DNA of 64,000 nucleotides, taken from the NCBI GenBank assembly GCA_005884685.1, contig VBAH01000014.1:1-64000 (forward strand), read 5' to 3'. This stretch comes from Alphaproteobacteria bacterium (lineage in GTDB: Bacteria; Pseudomonadota; Alphaproteobacteria; Rhizobiales; Xanthobacteraceae). The notes beneath the pieces are model-generated. The model was given only the letters and a program-made list of their open reading frames with translations. It had not been told where the DNA came from and made no database searches. Every line of letters begins with the position of its first letter. Position 1 is the stretch's first letter. This document shows, in pieces, positions 52,335 to 63,981 of the stretch. A program made the position numbers and the translations under genes.

Positions 52335-53387
52335 TCAACATCAGCATTTTTGCGGATGCGACGCCGGCCGCTCGGCCGGCGTTCTCGCATGTGAGGCGCT
52401 GTCCGGCGAAAAGCCGAGAGGATTCAATATCGGGCATTCGTGCTTGTCGCTCGGCACCGGCCCGTGACGCCACGCGGAGAGAACTTTTCCGGAAGATTTT
52501 CTCGCTTGTGACGACGCTGCAACACATCCGACCGGCATTTGCGACAGCGCAGAAGTCCTTGTGCCATGCGGTGATCTTCAAGGGTTAGCCTGCTGCCGCG
52601 AACAAAAATATCACACGCGACACAAGCAGTTAGAGTCATAGCGCAGGCCGCGACTTCGATTCCCGCTCCGTTCCCGCCTTGGCGGCGAATTTTTTTTAAG
52701 CCGACCTCCGCATCTCGTCGCGCATGATCGGCGGCGTCATTTGCAACGCCGATTCAAGCATTTGTATTCGGGCGCCTGTCGCGCAAACGTCATCAACACG
52801 GCGTCGCCGTCATCGCGCCATCACGAAGCGCGAATCGAAATGCTTGCGCAGCTATTAACGCTGTGCCTATTCTTTCCCTCGCGCTCGCACGTTTCTCGCG
52901 GCCAACTCCAAGCTTCGCAGACGTCTCATCGAGTGGGATGGGTACCGGGTCGTTTGAGCCCGCGGCCGAAGGTTGGCGCACGCGAAAACGGAAAGCGCGT
53001 CGAGATCGATCGTCAAACGATCGAGGGGCAAGTCGGCAGTGTCATGGATCTCGTTCGTCGTAACAGGGCACGCAAAAAGGGACGAAACAACCAGAGATAA
53101 ACAAGGCATCGCACGTGCGGCGCGGTGACTTTGCAGGGGGCTTTGATGGGCAGGGCAGCAGGATCGGCGTTTAGCGCGGTCGCCGTGGCATCGTGCCGGT
53201 GGGCGATGCATCGAGCAGGTCATTCCGTTTCCAATTTTTACTCCGCCCCGAGAACACCGGCCAGTACCGGCGGCTCCCGGCGAGACGCACCTCCCGGGGC
53301 CTGAAGCCGCCTCCGTCAGCGTTGCGTCAAACCGTGCCCGTTTGCCCGGGCACCCAAACGTCAGCCTCTTCATGTCCGGAAACCACG
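52335..53387. other. Long intergenic region between rpsT and dnaA
   Basis: About 1050 bases of lower GC with AT-rich blocks (for example AATTTTTTTTAAG at 52688-52700). It contains the rpsT terminator hairpin (52361-52382). Apart from that I see no gene. I looked for DnaA boxes (TTATCCACA and its complement) on both strands and found no good match; only weak ones occur. So it holds the dnaA promoter and possibly regulatory sites but no obvious origin. Confidence 0.6.
52361..52390 (+). terminator. rpsT terminator-like hairpin
   Basis: ACGCCGGCC-GCTC-GGCCGGCGT forms a 9-bp GC stem (52361-52382), followed by TTCTC. A strong stem with a poor U-tract, downstream of rpsT by 27 bases. Confidence 0.6.
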
Positions 53388-54914
53388 ATGTCGCAGACAA
53401 CGGCCTTTGCGCACGATTCCTCCCGCATCATGTCCGCGCCGCCCGGCGCTGTGCGCGCCGCAGAACCGCATGAGCGCCAGACGATGAGCCTCTCCGAGCA
53501 GGAACGATGGGCGCGAGTCCAGGCGCGGCTGCGCGCCATTGTCGGCGAGGATAATTTCAAGAACTGGTTCGGCGCGATGGAGCACGACGCGATCAGCGAG
53601 AACGTCGTACGTCTTTCATTGCCGACGCGTTTCCTGAAGAGCTGGGTGCAGTCGCACTACGCGGACAAGCTGCTCGCATGCTGGAAAGCCGAGCTGCCTT
53701 CCGTCCGCCGCATCGATTTGGTGCACCGCTCCGCCGTGCTGCGCAACACCATTGCCAAGGTAAAGACAACCGACCCGGTCGAGCTCGCGCGCGACGTGAA
53801 GAGCCGTGCACCCGAGCGCGGCGAGCCGCGCGGTGCGCAACCGCCGGCCCAGGCAGCGCACGAGGCGCTCGGCGGCTCGCCGCTCGATCCGCGGCTTGCG
53901 TTCGACACGTTCGTGGTCGGCCGCTCCAACACGCTCGCGCACGCGGCGGCAAAGCAAGTGGCGCTCGCGCGGCGCGGCGAGCCGGTGCTGTTCAACCCGC
54001 TCTACATCCATTCCGGCGTGGGCCTCGGCAAGACGCACCTGCTGCAGTCGATCGCATGGGCCGGCAACGGCATTGCGGACCGCAAGGTGCTGTATCTGAC
54101 CGCCGAGAAGTTCATGTACGGCTTCGTGGCCGCGCTGAAAGCGCAGACCGCGCTCGCCTTCAAGGAGGCCCTGCGCGGGATCGACGTGCTGGTGATCGAC
54201 GATCTGCAGTTCCTGCAGGGCAAGTCGACGCAAGTCGAGTTCTGCCACACGCTCAATGCGCTGATCGACGCCGGCCGCCAGGTGGTGATCGCCGCCGACC
54301 GCCCGCCGAGCGACCTGGAGAGCCTCGACGACCGGGTGCGTTCGCGCCTCGCCGGCGGGTTGGTGGTCGAGATGGGCTCGCTCGAGGAAGAGCTGCGGCT
54401 CGAAATCCTCAAGAGCCGGGTGGCGGCGGCGCGCGCGCATCATGCGGGCTTCGACGTGCCCGCGCCGGTGCTCGCCTTCATTGCCCGGACCATCACGCAC
54501 AACGGCCGCGATCTCGACGGCGCGCTCAACCGCCTGCTCGCGAGCAACAAGCTCACCGGCCTGCCGATCACCATGGACATGGCCGAGCGCGCGGTGCGCG
54601 ATCTGATCCGCCCGCAGGAGCCCAAGCGCGTCAAGATCGAGGACATCCAGCGTATCGTGGCGCGGCAATACAATGTCAGCCGTGCCGACCTTCTCTCCTC
54701 GCGCCGTACCGCCAATGTGGTGCGCCCGCGCCAGATCGCGATGTATCTGGCCAAGACCCTGACGTTGCGGTCGTTGCCGGAGATCGGGCGGCGCTTCGGC
54801 GGCCGCGACCACACGACGGTGCTGCATGCGGTGCGCAAGATCGAAAACCTGGTCGGCAACGACAGCGCGCTCGCCGAGGAACTCGAGGTTCTCAAGCGCC
54901 TGCTGCAGGAGTGA
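53388..54914 (+). CDS. dnaA: Chromosomal replication initiator DnaA
   Basis: This 508-residue protein binds DnaA boxes and opens the origin. Domain I (about 32-110) has [14 protein letters not shown]; a linker follows; the AAA+ domain has Walker A GVGLGKTH near 209, Walker [10 protein letters not shown] near 267 and sensor motifs; domain IV has the DnaA-box-binding signature [12 protein letters not shown] near 470-480. The start was set at ATG 53388 ([12 protein letters not shown]) after CGGAAACCACG. An upstream in-frame extension to 53193 is less likely. The order rpsT-dnaA-dnaN-recF-gyrB is conserved in this group. Confidence 0.96.
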   Translation: MSQTTAFAHDSSRIMSAPPGAVRAAEPHERQTMSLSEQERWARVQARLRAIVGEDNFKNWFGAMEHDAISENVVRLSLPTRFLKSWVQSHYADKLLACWKAELPSVRRIDLVHRSAVLRNTIAKVKTTDPVELARDVKSRAPERGEPRGAQPPAQAAHEALGGSPLDPRLAFDTFVVGRSNTLAHAAAKQVALARRGEPVLFNPLYIHSGVGLGKTHLLQSIAWAGNGIADRKVLYLTAEKFMYGFVAALKAQTALAFKEALRGIDVLVIDDLQFLQGKSTQVEFCHTLNALIDAGRQVVIAADRPPSDLESLDDRVRSRLAGGLVVEMGSLEEELRLEILKSRVAAARAHHAGFDVPAPVLAFIARTITHNGRDLDGALNRLLASNKLTGLPITMDMAERAVRDLIRPQEPKRVKIEDIQRIVARQYNVSRADLLSSRRTANVVRPRQIAMYLAKTLTLRSLPEIGRRFGGRDHTTVLHAVRKIENLVGNDSALAEELEVLKRLLQE

Positions 54915-54936
54915 GGGGGCAAACCGGAGCGAGCAG

Positions 54937-55173
54937 ATGAAGCTGATCCGCGACGGAAGGGCGGCTCACGAACGGAGCGTTTCTGCGGTCCACGGCACGT
55001 CAGCGTACCGTGGTTCGCCTGCGCGATTGATCTTGTATTTTCCTAGATTTGGTACCGGTGACCATCGCAGAAGTGAGTTTCGTCTTGAAATGACACACCG
55101 TGAGTTCGTCGAAATCCAGCGGAAGTGGGCGCAGGTCCGTCGTGAAAGGCGCGTTCGCAGACTTGGCCCGTAG
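54937..55173 (+). CDS. Possible small basic protein between dnaA and dnaN, 78 aa
   Basis: The frame starts MKLIRDGRAAHERSVSAVHG at 54937, 23 bases after dnaA, with GGAG eight bases before the ATG. Its second half is highly basic and helical (MTHREFVEIQRKWAQVRRERRVRRLGP). No known family is recognised. It may be a small nucleic-acid-binding protein or a chance frame in the dnaN leader. Its position in a core operon and its Shine-Dalgarno make it worth listing at low confidence. Confidence 0.4.
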   Translation: MKLIRDGRAAHERSVSAVHGTSAYRGSPARLILYFPRFGTGDHRRSEFRLEMTHREFVEIQRKWAQVRRERRVRRLGP

Positions 55174-55319
55174 CTGTGTGAACGTTCAGCTTTAGAAATC
55201 CTTGGACATTCTGCTTTCCCTGCTGGTGCGCCCTTGCCGAAACCCCTCCGGCACGTCAATTTCAGGCCCCGGCGGCTGACCTGCCGGACGTTCTCGTTGC
55301 GCCGAGTGGGGATCGGGAC

Positions 55320-56438
55320 ATGAAGGTAACCGTCGAGCGCGCCGCGCTCCTCAAATCGATCGGACACGTGCATCGCGTCGTGGAGCGGCGCAACACAATT
55401 CCGATCCTCGCCAACCTGCTGCTGCGTGCCGAGAAGGGAAAGCTCGGCCTCAAGGCGACCGATCTCGATCTCGAAGTCACCGAGACGATTCCCGCCGAGG
55501 TCGCGCCCGGCGGCGCCACCACGGTTCCGGCGCATATGATCTACGACATCGTGCGCAAGCTTCCCGAGGGTTCGCAGATCGTGCTCGATTCCTCGGGCGA
55601 CCGCGCCTCGCTCACGATCCGCGCCGGGCGCTCGCGCTTTTCGCTGCAGACATTGCCGGAGAGCGACTTTCCCGATCTCGCCGCCGGCGAGATGACGCAC
55701 AAGTTCGCGCTACCGGCTAAGGACGTGAAGCGCCTGATCGACAAGACGCAGTTCGCGATCTCGACCGAGGAGACGCGCTACTATCTCAACGGCATCTATC
55801 TGCATGTCGCGGGGGGCGCGAAAGCCGCCAAGCTGCGCGCGGTCGCGACCGACGGGCATCGTCTGGCGCAGGTGGAACTCGATGCGCCGAAGGGCGCCGA
55901 AGGCATGCCGGGCATTATCGTGCCGCGCAAGACCGTCGGCGAGGTGCAGCGGCTGATCGAGGATCTCGACGCCGAGGTCGCGATCGAGCTGTCGCAGACC
56001 AAGATCCGCTTCACCATCGGCGACGTCGTGCTCACCTCGAAACTGATCGACGGCACCTTCCCCGACTACGGCCGCGTGATCCCGGCCGGCAACGACAAGA
56101 CCCTGATCGTGGACAAGCCGGAATTCGAATCCGCGGTCGATCGCGTCTCGACGGTGTCGAGCGAGCGCGGCCGCGCCGTGAAACTCGCGCTCTCCGGCGG
56201 CAAGCTGGTGCTCACCGTCACCAATCCGGATTCAGGCAGCGCCACGGAGGAACTGGAGGTCGAATACGATTCCGACCCGATCGATATCGGCTTCAACTCG
56301 CGCTACCTGCTCGACATCGCGGCGCAGATCGAAGGCGAGGTCGCGGTGCTGAAACTCGCCGATGCCGGCTCGCCGACGCTGATCCAGGACAGAGACTCCG
56401 GCGGCGCACTCTACGTGCTCATGCCGATGCGGGTTTAG
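55320..56438 (+). CDS. dnaN: DNA polymerase III beta subunit (sliding clamp)
   Basis: This 372-residue clamp holds the polymerase on DNA. It has three topologically similar domains: MKVTVERAALLKSIGHV at the N-terminus, then PAKDVKRLIDKTQFAISTEETRYYLNGIY (second domain start) and the C-terminal GVDRVSTVSSERGRAVKL-like region ending VLMPMRV, which contributes to the peptide-binding pocket (conserved M-P-M-R-V end). The ATG at 55320 is the standard start. It lies in the dnaA-dnaN-recF-gyrB cluster. Its 3' end overlaps by 20 bases with a small gene on the opposite strand. Confidence 0.97.
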   Translation: MKVTVERAALLKSIGHVHRVVERRNTIPILANLLLRAEKGKLGLKATDLDLEVTETIPAEVAPGGATTVPAHMIYDIVRKLPEGSQIVLDSSGDRASLTIRAGRSRFSLQTLPESDFPDLAAGEMTHKFALPAKDVKRLIDKTQFAISTEETRYYLNGIYLHVAGGAKAAKLRAVATDGHRLAQVELDAPKGAEGMPGIIVPRKTVGEVQRLIEDLDAEVAIELSQTKIRFTIGDVVLTSKLIDGTFPDYGRVIPAGNDKTLIVDKPEFESAVDRVSTVSSERGRAVKLALSGGKLVLTVTNPDSGSATEELEVEYDSDPIDIGFNSRYLLDIAAQIEGEVAVLKLADAGSPTLIQDRDSGGALYVLMPMRV

Positions 56439-56664
56439 CGGCCCCCTTGCGCAGCGCGCTGCGGCGCGGACGGCGCTTGCGCGCCGGCCGGCCGGGCTTG
56501 ACGTAGCGTGCAACCGAGGTCGCTTCCGGGTCGTAATCCGGAACAGGCTGCGCGAATCCCGTGAGCGCTGTTGCCCAGAACTCGACGGTTTCCGCCTGCT
56601 TGTGCAGACGGTCGACCGAATCGGCCAGCTGGCGTGCTAAAGTTTGTTGCACTGTTTTCGGCAT
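56419..56664 (-). CDS. Small hypothetical protein with basic tail, 81 aa
   Basis: The product starts MPKTVQQTLARQLADSVDRL, has an amphipathic helix with W (FWATALTGFAQPVPDYDPE) and ends in an Arg/Lys-rich tail (GRPARKRRPRRSALRKG) that could bind nucleic acid. The ATG at 56664 has GGAGGGC upstream. It is encoded opposite to the dnaN-recF direction, and its 3' end overlaps the dnaN end by 20 bases. Similar short proteins lie at this place in other rhizobia as I recall, so a conserved function near replication genes is possible, but I cannot confirm it. Confidence 0.65.
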   Translation of the reverse strand: MPKTVQQTLARQLADSVDRLHKQAETVEFWATALTGFAQPVPDYDPEATSVARYVKPGRPARKRRPRRSALRKGAAKPASA

Positions 56665-56843
56665 CGCCTGCCCTCCAGCTATGCGGCGAGCGCTGTTTTA
56701 TTCCGCCGTTGCTCTGAGTTAAGAAGTCGCCGGTCACGCTATTTGTTCCGGATTCTGCGCCACCGCGCCGGTATTCTTCTTCAGTTCTCAATGGCTTATG
56801 GAACCGGCATGGGCGTGGGCAATGAAACCATGAAGGCGCAGCG

Positions 56844-57986
56844 ATGAGCGCCGCGCGCGTCCGCCGCCTCACACTGTCGAACTTCCGCAGCTATCGCGCC
56901 GCAAGCGTGAGAGTGGACGCGCAACTCGCCGTTCTGGTTGGGCCGAACGGCGCCGGCAAGACCAATCTGATCGAAACCCTCTCGTTTCTGGTGCCGGGAC
57001 GCGGACTGCGCCGCGCGACACTCGACGAGATCGCCTTCACCGAGGGCGACGGCTCGTGGGCGGTCGCTGCGGAACTGGAGGGCGCGCTCGGGCTCGCGAC
57101 GCTCGGCACCGGGATCGAACCGCCCGCGTCGGAAGATGCAACGCTGACCCGCAAATGCCGCATCGACGGCGAGCCGGTTCCCTCCGCGGCGGCGTTCACC
57201 GACCACGTCAGCGTGGTGTGGTTGACGCCTGCGATGGACGGGCTGTTCGGCGGGCCCGCCTCGGAGCGGCGGCGTTTCCTCGACCGGCTGGTGCTCGCGG
57301 TCGACGGCACGCATTCGAGCCGCGTCAACGCGCTGGAACGCAGCCTGCGCTCGCGCAACCGGCTGCTGGAACAGCCGAGCCCCGATCCGCACTGGCTCGA
57401 CGCGATCGAGCACGAAACCGCCGAACTCGCCGTCGCCGTGGCGGCCGCGCGCGCCGAGACCGTGCGGCGTCTTGCTGCAGCGCTGGCGCGCGATCGCGAT
57501 CCCGCCGCGCCATTCCCCTGGGCCGGCGTCGCGCTCGACGGCTGGGTCGAGAACGCGCTGATGGAACTGGCGGCGACCGAAGTGGAGGACCGCTACCGCG
57601 CGAGCTTGCGCGACAACCGCGTGCGCGATGCCGCCGCCGGCCGCACCACCGACGGGCCGCATCTCACCGATCTCGACGTGCTCTACGGCCCGAAAGGCAT
57701 CGCCGCCGCGCAGGCCTCGACCGGGGAGCAGAAGGCGCTGCTGATCTCGCTGATCCTCGCGCACGCCGGCCTTGTCGCGGAGATGACCGGGTTCGCGCCG
57801 TTGCTGTTGCTCGATGAAGTCATCGCGCATCTCGATCCGGCGCGCCGCGCGGCGCTGTTCGACGCGCTTGCGGCGCTTTCCGCGCAGGTGTGGATGACGG
57901 GCGCCGACCCTGCGCCCTTCGCCGACGTCGCAGCGCGGGCGCAAATGTTTTTCGTCAGTCCGGGGCGCGTCGCGACCGCCGCATGA
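56844..57986 (+). CDS. recF: DNA replication and repair protein RecF
   Basis: This 380-residue SMC-like ATPase helps load RecA at gaps. Walker A is GPNGAGKTNL near 33-42, after the typical start RVRRLTLSNFRSYRAA. The signature-like motif is STGEQKALLISL near 290-303, and the Walker B motif is PLLLLDEVIAHLDPARR near 317-333. Start at ATG 56844. It is followed by a strong intrinsic terminator (58072-58110), so the dnaA-recF transcript probably ends there and gyrB has its own promoter. Confidence 0.95.
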   Translation: MSAARVRRLTLSNFRSYRAASVRVDAQLAVLVGPNGAGKTNLIETLSFLVPGRGLRRATLDEIAFTEGDGSWAVAAELEGALGLATLGTGIEPPASEDATLTRKCRIDGEPVPSAAAFTDHVSVVWLTPAMDGLFGGPASERRRFLDRLVLAVDGTHSSRVNALERSLRSRNRLLEQPSPDPHWLDAIEHETAELAVAVAAARAETVRRLAAALARDRDPAAPFPWAGVALDGWVENALMELAATEVEDRYRASLRDNRVRDAAAGRTTDGPHLTDLDVLYGPKGIAAAQASTGEQKALLISLILAHAGLVAEMTGFAPLLLLDEVIAHLDPARRAALFDALAALSAQVWMTGADPAPFADVAARAQMFFVSPGRVATAA

Positions 57987-60803
<2,817 letters not shown>

Positions 60804-60829
60804 CGCTACTCCGGCTCCGCCTCTCGCCG

Positions 60830-60932
60830 CCGCTCGCCCCCGCGAAAGCGCGGACCCGCAGCCACCCCCTCCCTACCCTCCCCCGCACGCGGGGGAGGGA
60901 AAGGGAGGGGCCGCTTGCGCGGGAATGAGCGG
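60830..60932. repeat. Long dispersed palindromic repeat downstream of gyrB
   Basis: Outer arms CCGCTCGCCCCCGCGAAAGCG and CCGCTTGCGCGGGAATGAGCGG around an inner CCCTCCCCCGCACGCGGGGGAGG unit. This is the best relative of the segment inserted in mutS. It may also terminate gyrB. Confidence 0.85.
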
Positions 60933-61055
60933 ATCAAAGGCCAGCGCCTCTTCGGCTCACGCTGATGTGCCTCGCCAAGCGCGTCCCGATGTGATTGATC
61001 TTGCGCGCCGGCCCTCAGGTCGGGTTTTCTGCATCCCCTTTCCAAGGAAATCGTC

Positions 61056-61562
61056 ATGTCACTCTCGATGTCCAGCGTCGGCACGCAATCGTTTCTCCAG
61101 ACTCTCGGCGCGCTGTCGAAAATCCTCGACAAGGCAGCCGCGCACTGCGCCGCCAGGAAGATCGACCAGGCCGTGCTGTTGCAGACGCGGCTGACCCCCG
61201 ACATGTTTCCGTTGATCAAGCAGGTGCAGATCGCCTGCGACTTCGCCAAGAATACGCTCGGCCGCCTCACCGGCGAGCCGCCGAAGTTTCCCGACGAGGA
61301 AAAGACCATCGACGACCTCAAGGCGCGCATCGCCAGGACGATCGACTACGTGAACAGCTTTGCGCCCGCGCAGATCGACGGCACGGAGGAGAAGGACGTC
61401 ACGTTCCCGATCGGCCCGCAAAATACGATGACGCTGAAGGGGGCGCAGTACCTGATCGCTTTCGCGCTGCCGAACTTCTATTTCCACGCCACCACCGCCT
61501 ACGACATCCTGCGCCAAGCGGGCGTGGAGATCGGCAAGCGGGATTTTCTCGGACGGGCGTGA
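61056..61562 (+). CDS. DUF1993 family protein
   Basis: This 168-residue protein belongs to the DUF1993 family, whose fold resembles DinB-like four-helix proteins. The conserved pattern near the start (SVGTQSFLQTLGALSKILDKA) and the C-terminal FYFHATTAYDILRQAGVEIGKRDFLGR are family hallmarks; the latter holds a His. No catalytic role is established. The start ATG 61056 follows AAGGAAATCG. It is monocistronic by position, with a repeat before and another after it. Confidence 0.88.
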   Translation: MSLSMSSVGTQSFLQTLGALSKILDKAAAHCAARKIDQAVLLQTRLTPDMFPLIKQVQIACDFAKNTLGRLTGEPPKFPDEEKTIDDLKARIARTIDYVNSFAPAQIDGTEEKDVTFPIGPQNTMTLKGAQYLIAFALPNFYFHATTAYDILRQAGVEIGKRDFLGRA

Positions 61563-61568
61563 AGATTC

Positions 61569-61650
61569 GTAGGGCGCAATAAGCGACGCGAAGCGGCGCG
61601 CATTGCGCCGAACAGCGGCGGCGCCGTGCGCTTCGCTTACTGCGCCCTAC
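61569..61650. repeat. Dispersed palindromic repeat (GTAGGGCGCAATAAGCG...CGCTTACTGCGCCCTAC)
   Basis: Near-perfect inverted outer arms with GC-rich inner hairpins. It separates the DUF1993 gene from the enoyl-CoA hydratase and may act as terminator. Confidence 0.85.
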
Positions 61651-61688
61651 ACGTTATGCTCGAGACGACCTCACCCGGAATGAAACCC

Positions 61689-62462
61689 ATGGCCTACGAA
61701 ACCATCCTCGTCGAAACCAAGGGCAAGGTCGGCGTCATCCGCCTCAACCGGCCGGCCGCGCTCAACGCGCTCAACGCCAAGGTCAACGAGGAAATGACTG
61801 CGGCGATCGACGCGTTCGAATCCGACCCGAACATTTCCTGCGTCATCATCACCGGGAGCGAGAAAGCGTTCGCGGCCGGCGCCGACATCAAGGAGATGCA
61901 GGCCAAGTCGCACATGGACGCCTTCATGGGCGACTTCGCGGCGGACTGGGATCGCGTCGCGCGCATGCGCAAGCCGGTGATCGCCGCGGTCGCGGGCTTC
62001 GCGCTCGGCGGCGGCTGCGAGCTCGCGATGCAGTGCGACTTCATCATCGCGGCCGACAACGCGAAGTTCGGCCAGCCCGAGATCAAGCTCGGCGTCATTC
62101 CGGGCATCGGCGGCACACAGCGCCTGACGCGCGCGGTCGGCAAGGCGAAAGCGATGGACCTCAACCTCACCGGCCGCATGATGGACGCGGCGGAAGCCGA
62201 GCGCTCCGGGCTGGTGGCGCGCGTGGTGCCGGCGGCCGAGCTGATGAGCGAGGCGATGAAGGCGGCCGAGACGATCGCCGGCATGTCGCTGGTCGCGCTG
62301 ATGACCGCAAAGGAGGCGGTCAACCGCGCGTTCGAGACGACGCTCGCCGAAGGCATCCGCTTCGAGCGCCGCACCTTTCACGCGCTGTTCGCCACCCACG
62401 ACCAGAAGGAAGGCATGGCGGCGTTCGTCGAGAAGCGCGCGCCGAAGTTCGAGAATCGGTGA
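61689..62462 (+). CDS. Enoyl-CoA hydratase
   Basis: This 257-residue crotonase-fold enzyme hydrates enoyl-CoA in beta-oxidation. The oxyanion region AAGADIKEM is at 62-70; catalytic glutamates are Glu111 (GGGCELAM) and Glu131 ([16 protein letters not shown]). C-terminal helices include [30 protein letters not shown]. The ATG at 61689 (MAYETILVE) aligns with the family; further upstream methionines lie in the repeat-rich leader. It is probably a broad-specificity FadB-like short-chain enoyl-CoA hydratase, as no other fatty-acid gene is nearby. Confidence 0.93.
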   Translation: MAYETILVETKGKVGVIRLNRPAALNALNAKVNEEMTAAIDAFESDPNISCVIITGSEKAFAAGADIKEMQAKSHMDAFMGDFAADWDRVARMRKPVIAAVAGFALGGGCELAMQCDFIIAADNAKFGQPEIKLGVIPGIGGTQRLTRAVGKAKAMDLNLTGRMMDAAEAERSGLVARVVPAAELMSEAMKAAETIAGMSLVALMTAKEAVNRAFETTLAEGIRFERRTFHALFATHDQKEGMAAFVEKRAPKFENR

Positions 62463-62467
62463 AAGCC

Positions 62468-62578
62468 CTCATCCTGAGGAGCCGCCGAAGGCGGCGTCTC
62501 GAAGGATGGCCAAGCATGCAAACCGCCGTTCCGGGCCATCCTTCGAGACGGGCGCTGCGCGCCCTCCTTAGGATGAGG
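62468..62578. repeat. Dispersed palindromic repeat (CTCATCCTGAGGAG...CTCCTTAGGATGAG)
   Basis: Outer inverted arms with inner CCGAAGGCGG and CTTCGAGACG elements, between convergent genes; likely also terminates both. This is a family commonly seen in Rhizobiales intergenic regions. Confidence 0.8.
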
Positions 62579-62613
62579 AGGGTGTGCTTGCTGCGCCGCG
62601 CCCGGGATACAGG

Positions 62614-63981
62614 TTACTTCCGCACGCAAATCACGCGCACCACTGCGGCCTTTGCGGCTTCCACTCCGGTCGAGCCTCCCGCGGCAGGCGGCACGTTCTG
62701 CGCGTCGAGGAAATTGCGGATGGTCTCGACCGGGATGAGCGTTGCGCCGGCGCCGGCAGCAGGCGCGGGACCGGCGACGAGCGGCGCCTTCAGCGCCGCG
62801 ATGCCGGCGAGTTTCCCCTGCGCATCGAGCGCCGCCGCGCCGTCGAAGCCGGGCGCGGGCACCGGTTCGAGCGCGAGCGCATCGGTGACGCGCGCACGCA
62901 CGGCGCTCACCGCGCCGCCGCCGCCCTGCGCCTGCGGATCGGCGACACCGACAAGCGTCACGTCGCCCTTCGTGCTCTCGCCCGCGAGCGCGACGGGTTT
63001 CAGGCCCGCGGCGAAGACGCGCAGCAGCACGAGGCCTTTTTCCTTGTCCTCGGCCACGCGATCCGCGCCGCCGATGCCGGCGATCGTGACGACATAGCAG
63101 CCGTCGAGCGCATCGCGGCTGGTGACGATGTGGCCGGGCGCGACCGCGACGCCGCTCGCGTACTCGACCTTGCGCCGCGGCGGCGGCGCGCCGCCCGCCG
63201 GAAAGGCCGAATAAGCGCTCGACATCGCCACCACCACCGGCTCCATGATGCCGGTCATCGCCTGGTCGTAGAGCACCGTGAAGCCGCGCACTTCTTCGCC
63301 GCGCACCTGCGCGCGCAGATAAAACTTCTTCAGGTTCTGCAGGCCCGCGATGACGAAGAAGTCCGGGCGCAGCACGCTGTAATCGGGCTTGCGGCCCGCG
63401 GGCTCCTTCTTCATGCGCTCGAACACGGCCGAAAGCGTCGTGCCTGCTCCCGTGATGCGGAACGTCTCGACCGACGTCTCGCCGCGCGCCGAAGTCCATT
63501 TGCCGATGCCGCCGCTGAAATGCGTGTTCGGCATCAGCCGGGTCGGAATGCCGATGCGCGCGCCTGTCATCAGGTCGTCGACCATGCGCCAGCCGACCGC
63601 GTCCTGCTTCGGCTTTGCGGCGCCGCTGAGCGCGGCGCGCTCCGGCTGGTTGAGCACGCCGGTTTCTTTGCCGCCGTTGCGCTTCTGGAACGCCTTCACG
63701 GCAGCGATTGCGCGCTCGCCGAACTCGCCGTTGATCGCACCGTTGTAGTCGCCGGTCCAGGCGAGGTCGTTCTGGATCGAGAGGCGCTCGGCGAGCGGGA
63801 TCGCCGTGTAGGATGCGGCGATCGCGTCGGTTGTGGCCTTCTTCTCCGCCTTCGCGGCGGGTGCGGCTTTCGCGGCCGGCTTGGCCGCCGCAGCCTTCGG
63901 CGGCGCGGCTTGCCCGGCCGGCTCGGCGGCCGCAAGGCTCACCGCCGCAACGATCGACAACGCCGCTCCGGCGAGCCTCAT
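62614..63981 (-). CDS. Exported peptidoglycan-binding and trypsin-like protein, triad absent
   Basis: This 455-residue protein has a signal peptide (GAALSIVAAVSLAAA-EP), an Ala/Lys/Pro linker, a peptidoglycan-binding-like repeat (LSIQNDLAWTGDYNGAINGEFGERAIAAVKAFQKRNGG, about 70-106) and a C-terminal trypsin-like region. The latter has ASGVAVAPGHIVTSRDALDGC where His is expected, EDKEKGLVLLRV where Asp is expected and GFDGAAALDAQG where Ser is expected, so all three catalytic residues are replaced. It is probably a structural cell-wall protein. The start at ATG 63981 (MRLAGAALSI) is preferred; ATG 63993 is four codons upstream. Confidence 0.82.
   Translation of the reverse strand: MRLAGAALSIVAAVSLAAAEPAGQAAPPKAAAAKPAAKAAPAAKAEKKATTDAIAASYTAIPLAERLSIQNDLAWTGDYNGAINGEFGERAIAAVKAFQKRNGGKETGVLNQPERAALSGAAKPKQDAVGWRMVDDLMTGARIGIPTRLMPNTHFSGGIGKWTSARGETSVETFRITGAGTTLSAVFERMKKEPAGRKPDYSVLRPDFFVIAGLQNLKKFYLRAQVRGEEVRGFTVLYDQAMTGIMEPVVVAMSSAYSAFPAGGAPPPRRKVEYASGVAVAPGHIVTSRDALDGCYVVTIAGIGGADRVAEDKEKGLVLLRVFAAGLKPVALAGESTKGDVTLVGVADPQAQGGGGAVSAVRARVTDALALEPVPAPGFDGAAALDAQGKLAGIAALKAPLVAGPAPAAGAGATLIPVETIRNFLDAQNVPPAAGGSTGVEAAKAAVVRVICVRK

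Noticed and set aside
52424-52639. 71-residue minus-strand frame with CxxC...CxxC in the rpsT-dnaA gap
   Set aside because: It has a zinc-ribbon-like pattern (CVAC, CRKC), but no ribosome-binding site and no resemblance to a family. Listed only as a weak candidate.
52741-53100. 119-residue plus-strand frame upstream of dnaA
   Set aside because: No Shine-Dalgarno and no domain; probably dnaA leader sequence.
52335-53387. Chromosome origin (oriC) next to dnaA
   Set aside because: No cluster of DnaA boxes was visible on either strand, so proximity to dnaA alone is not enough.
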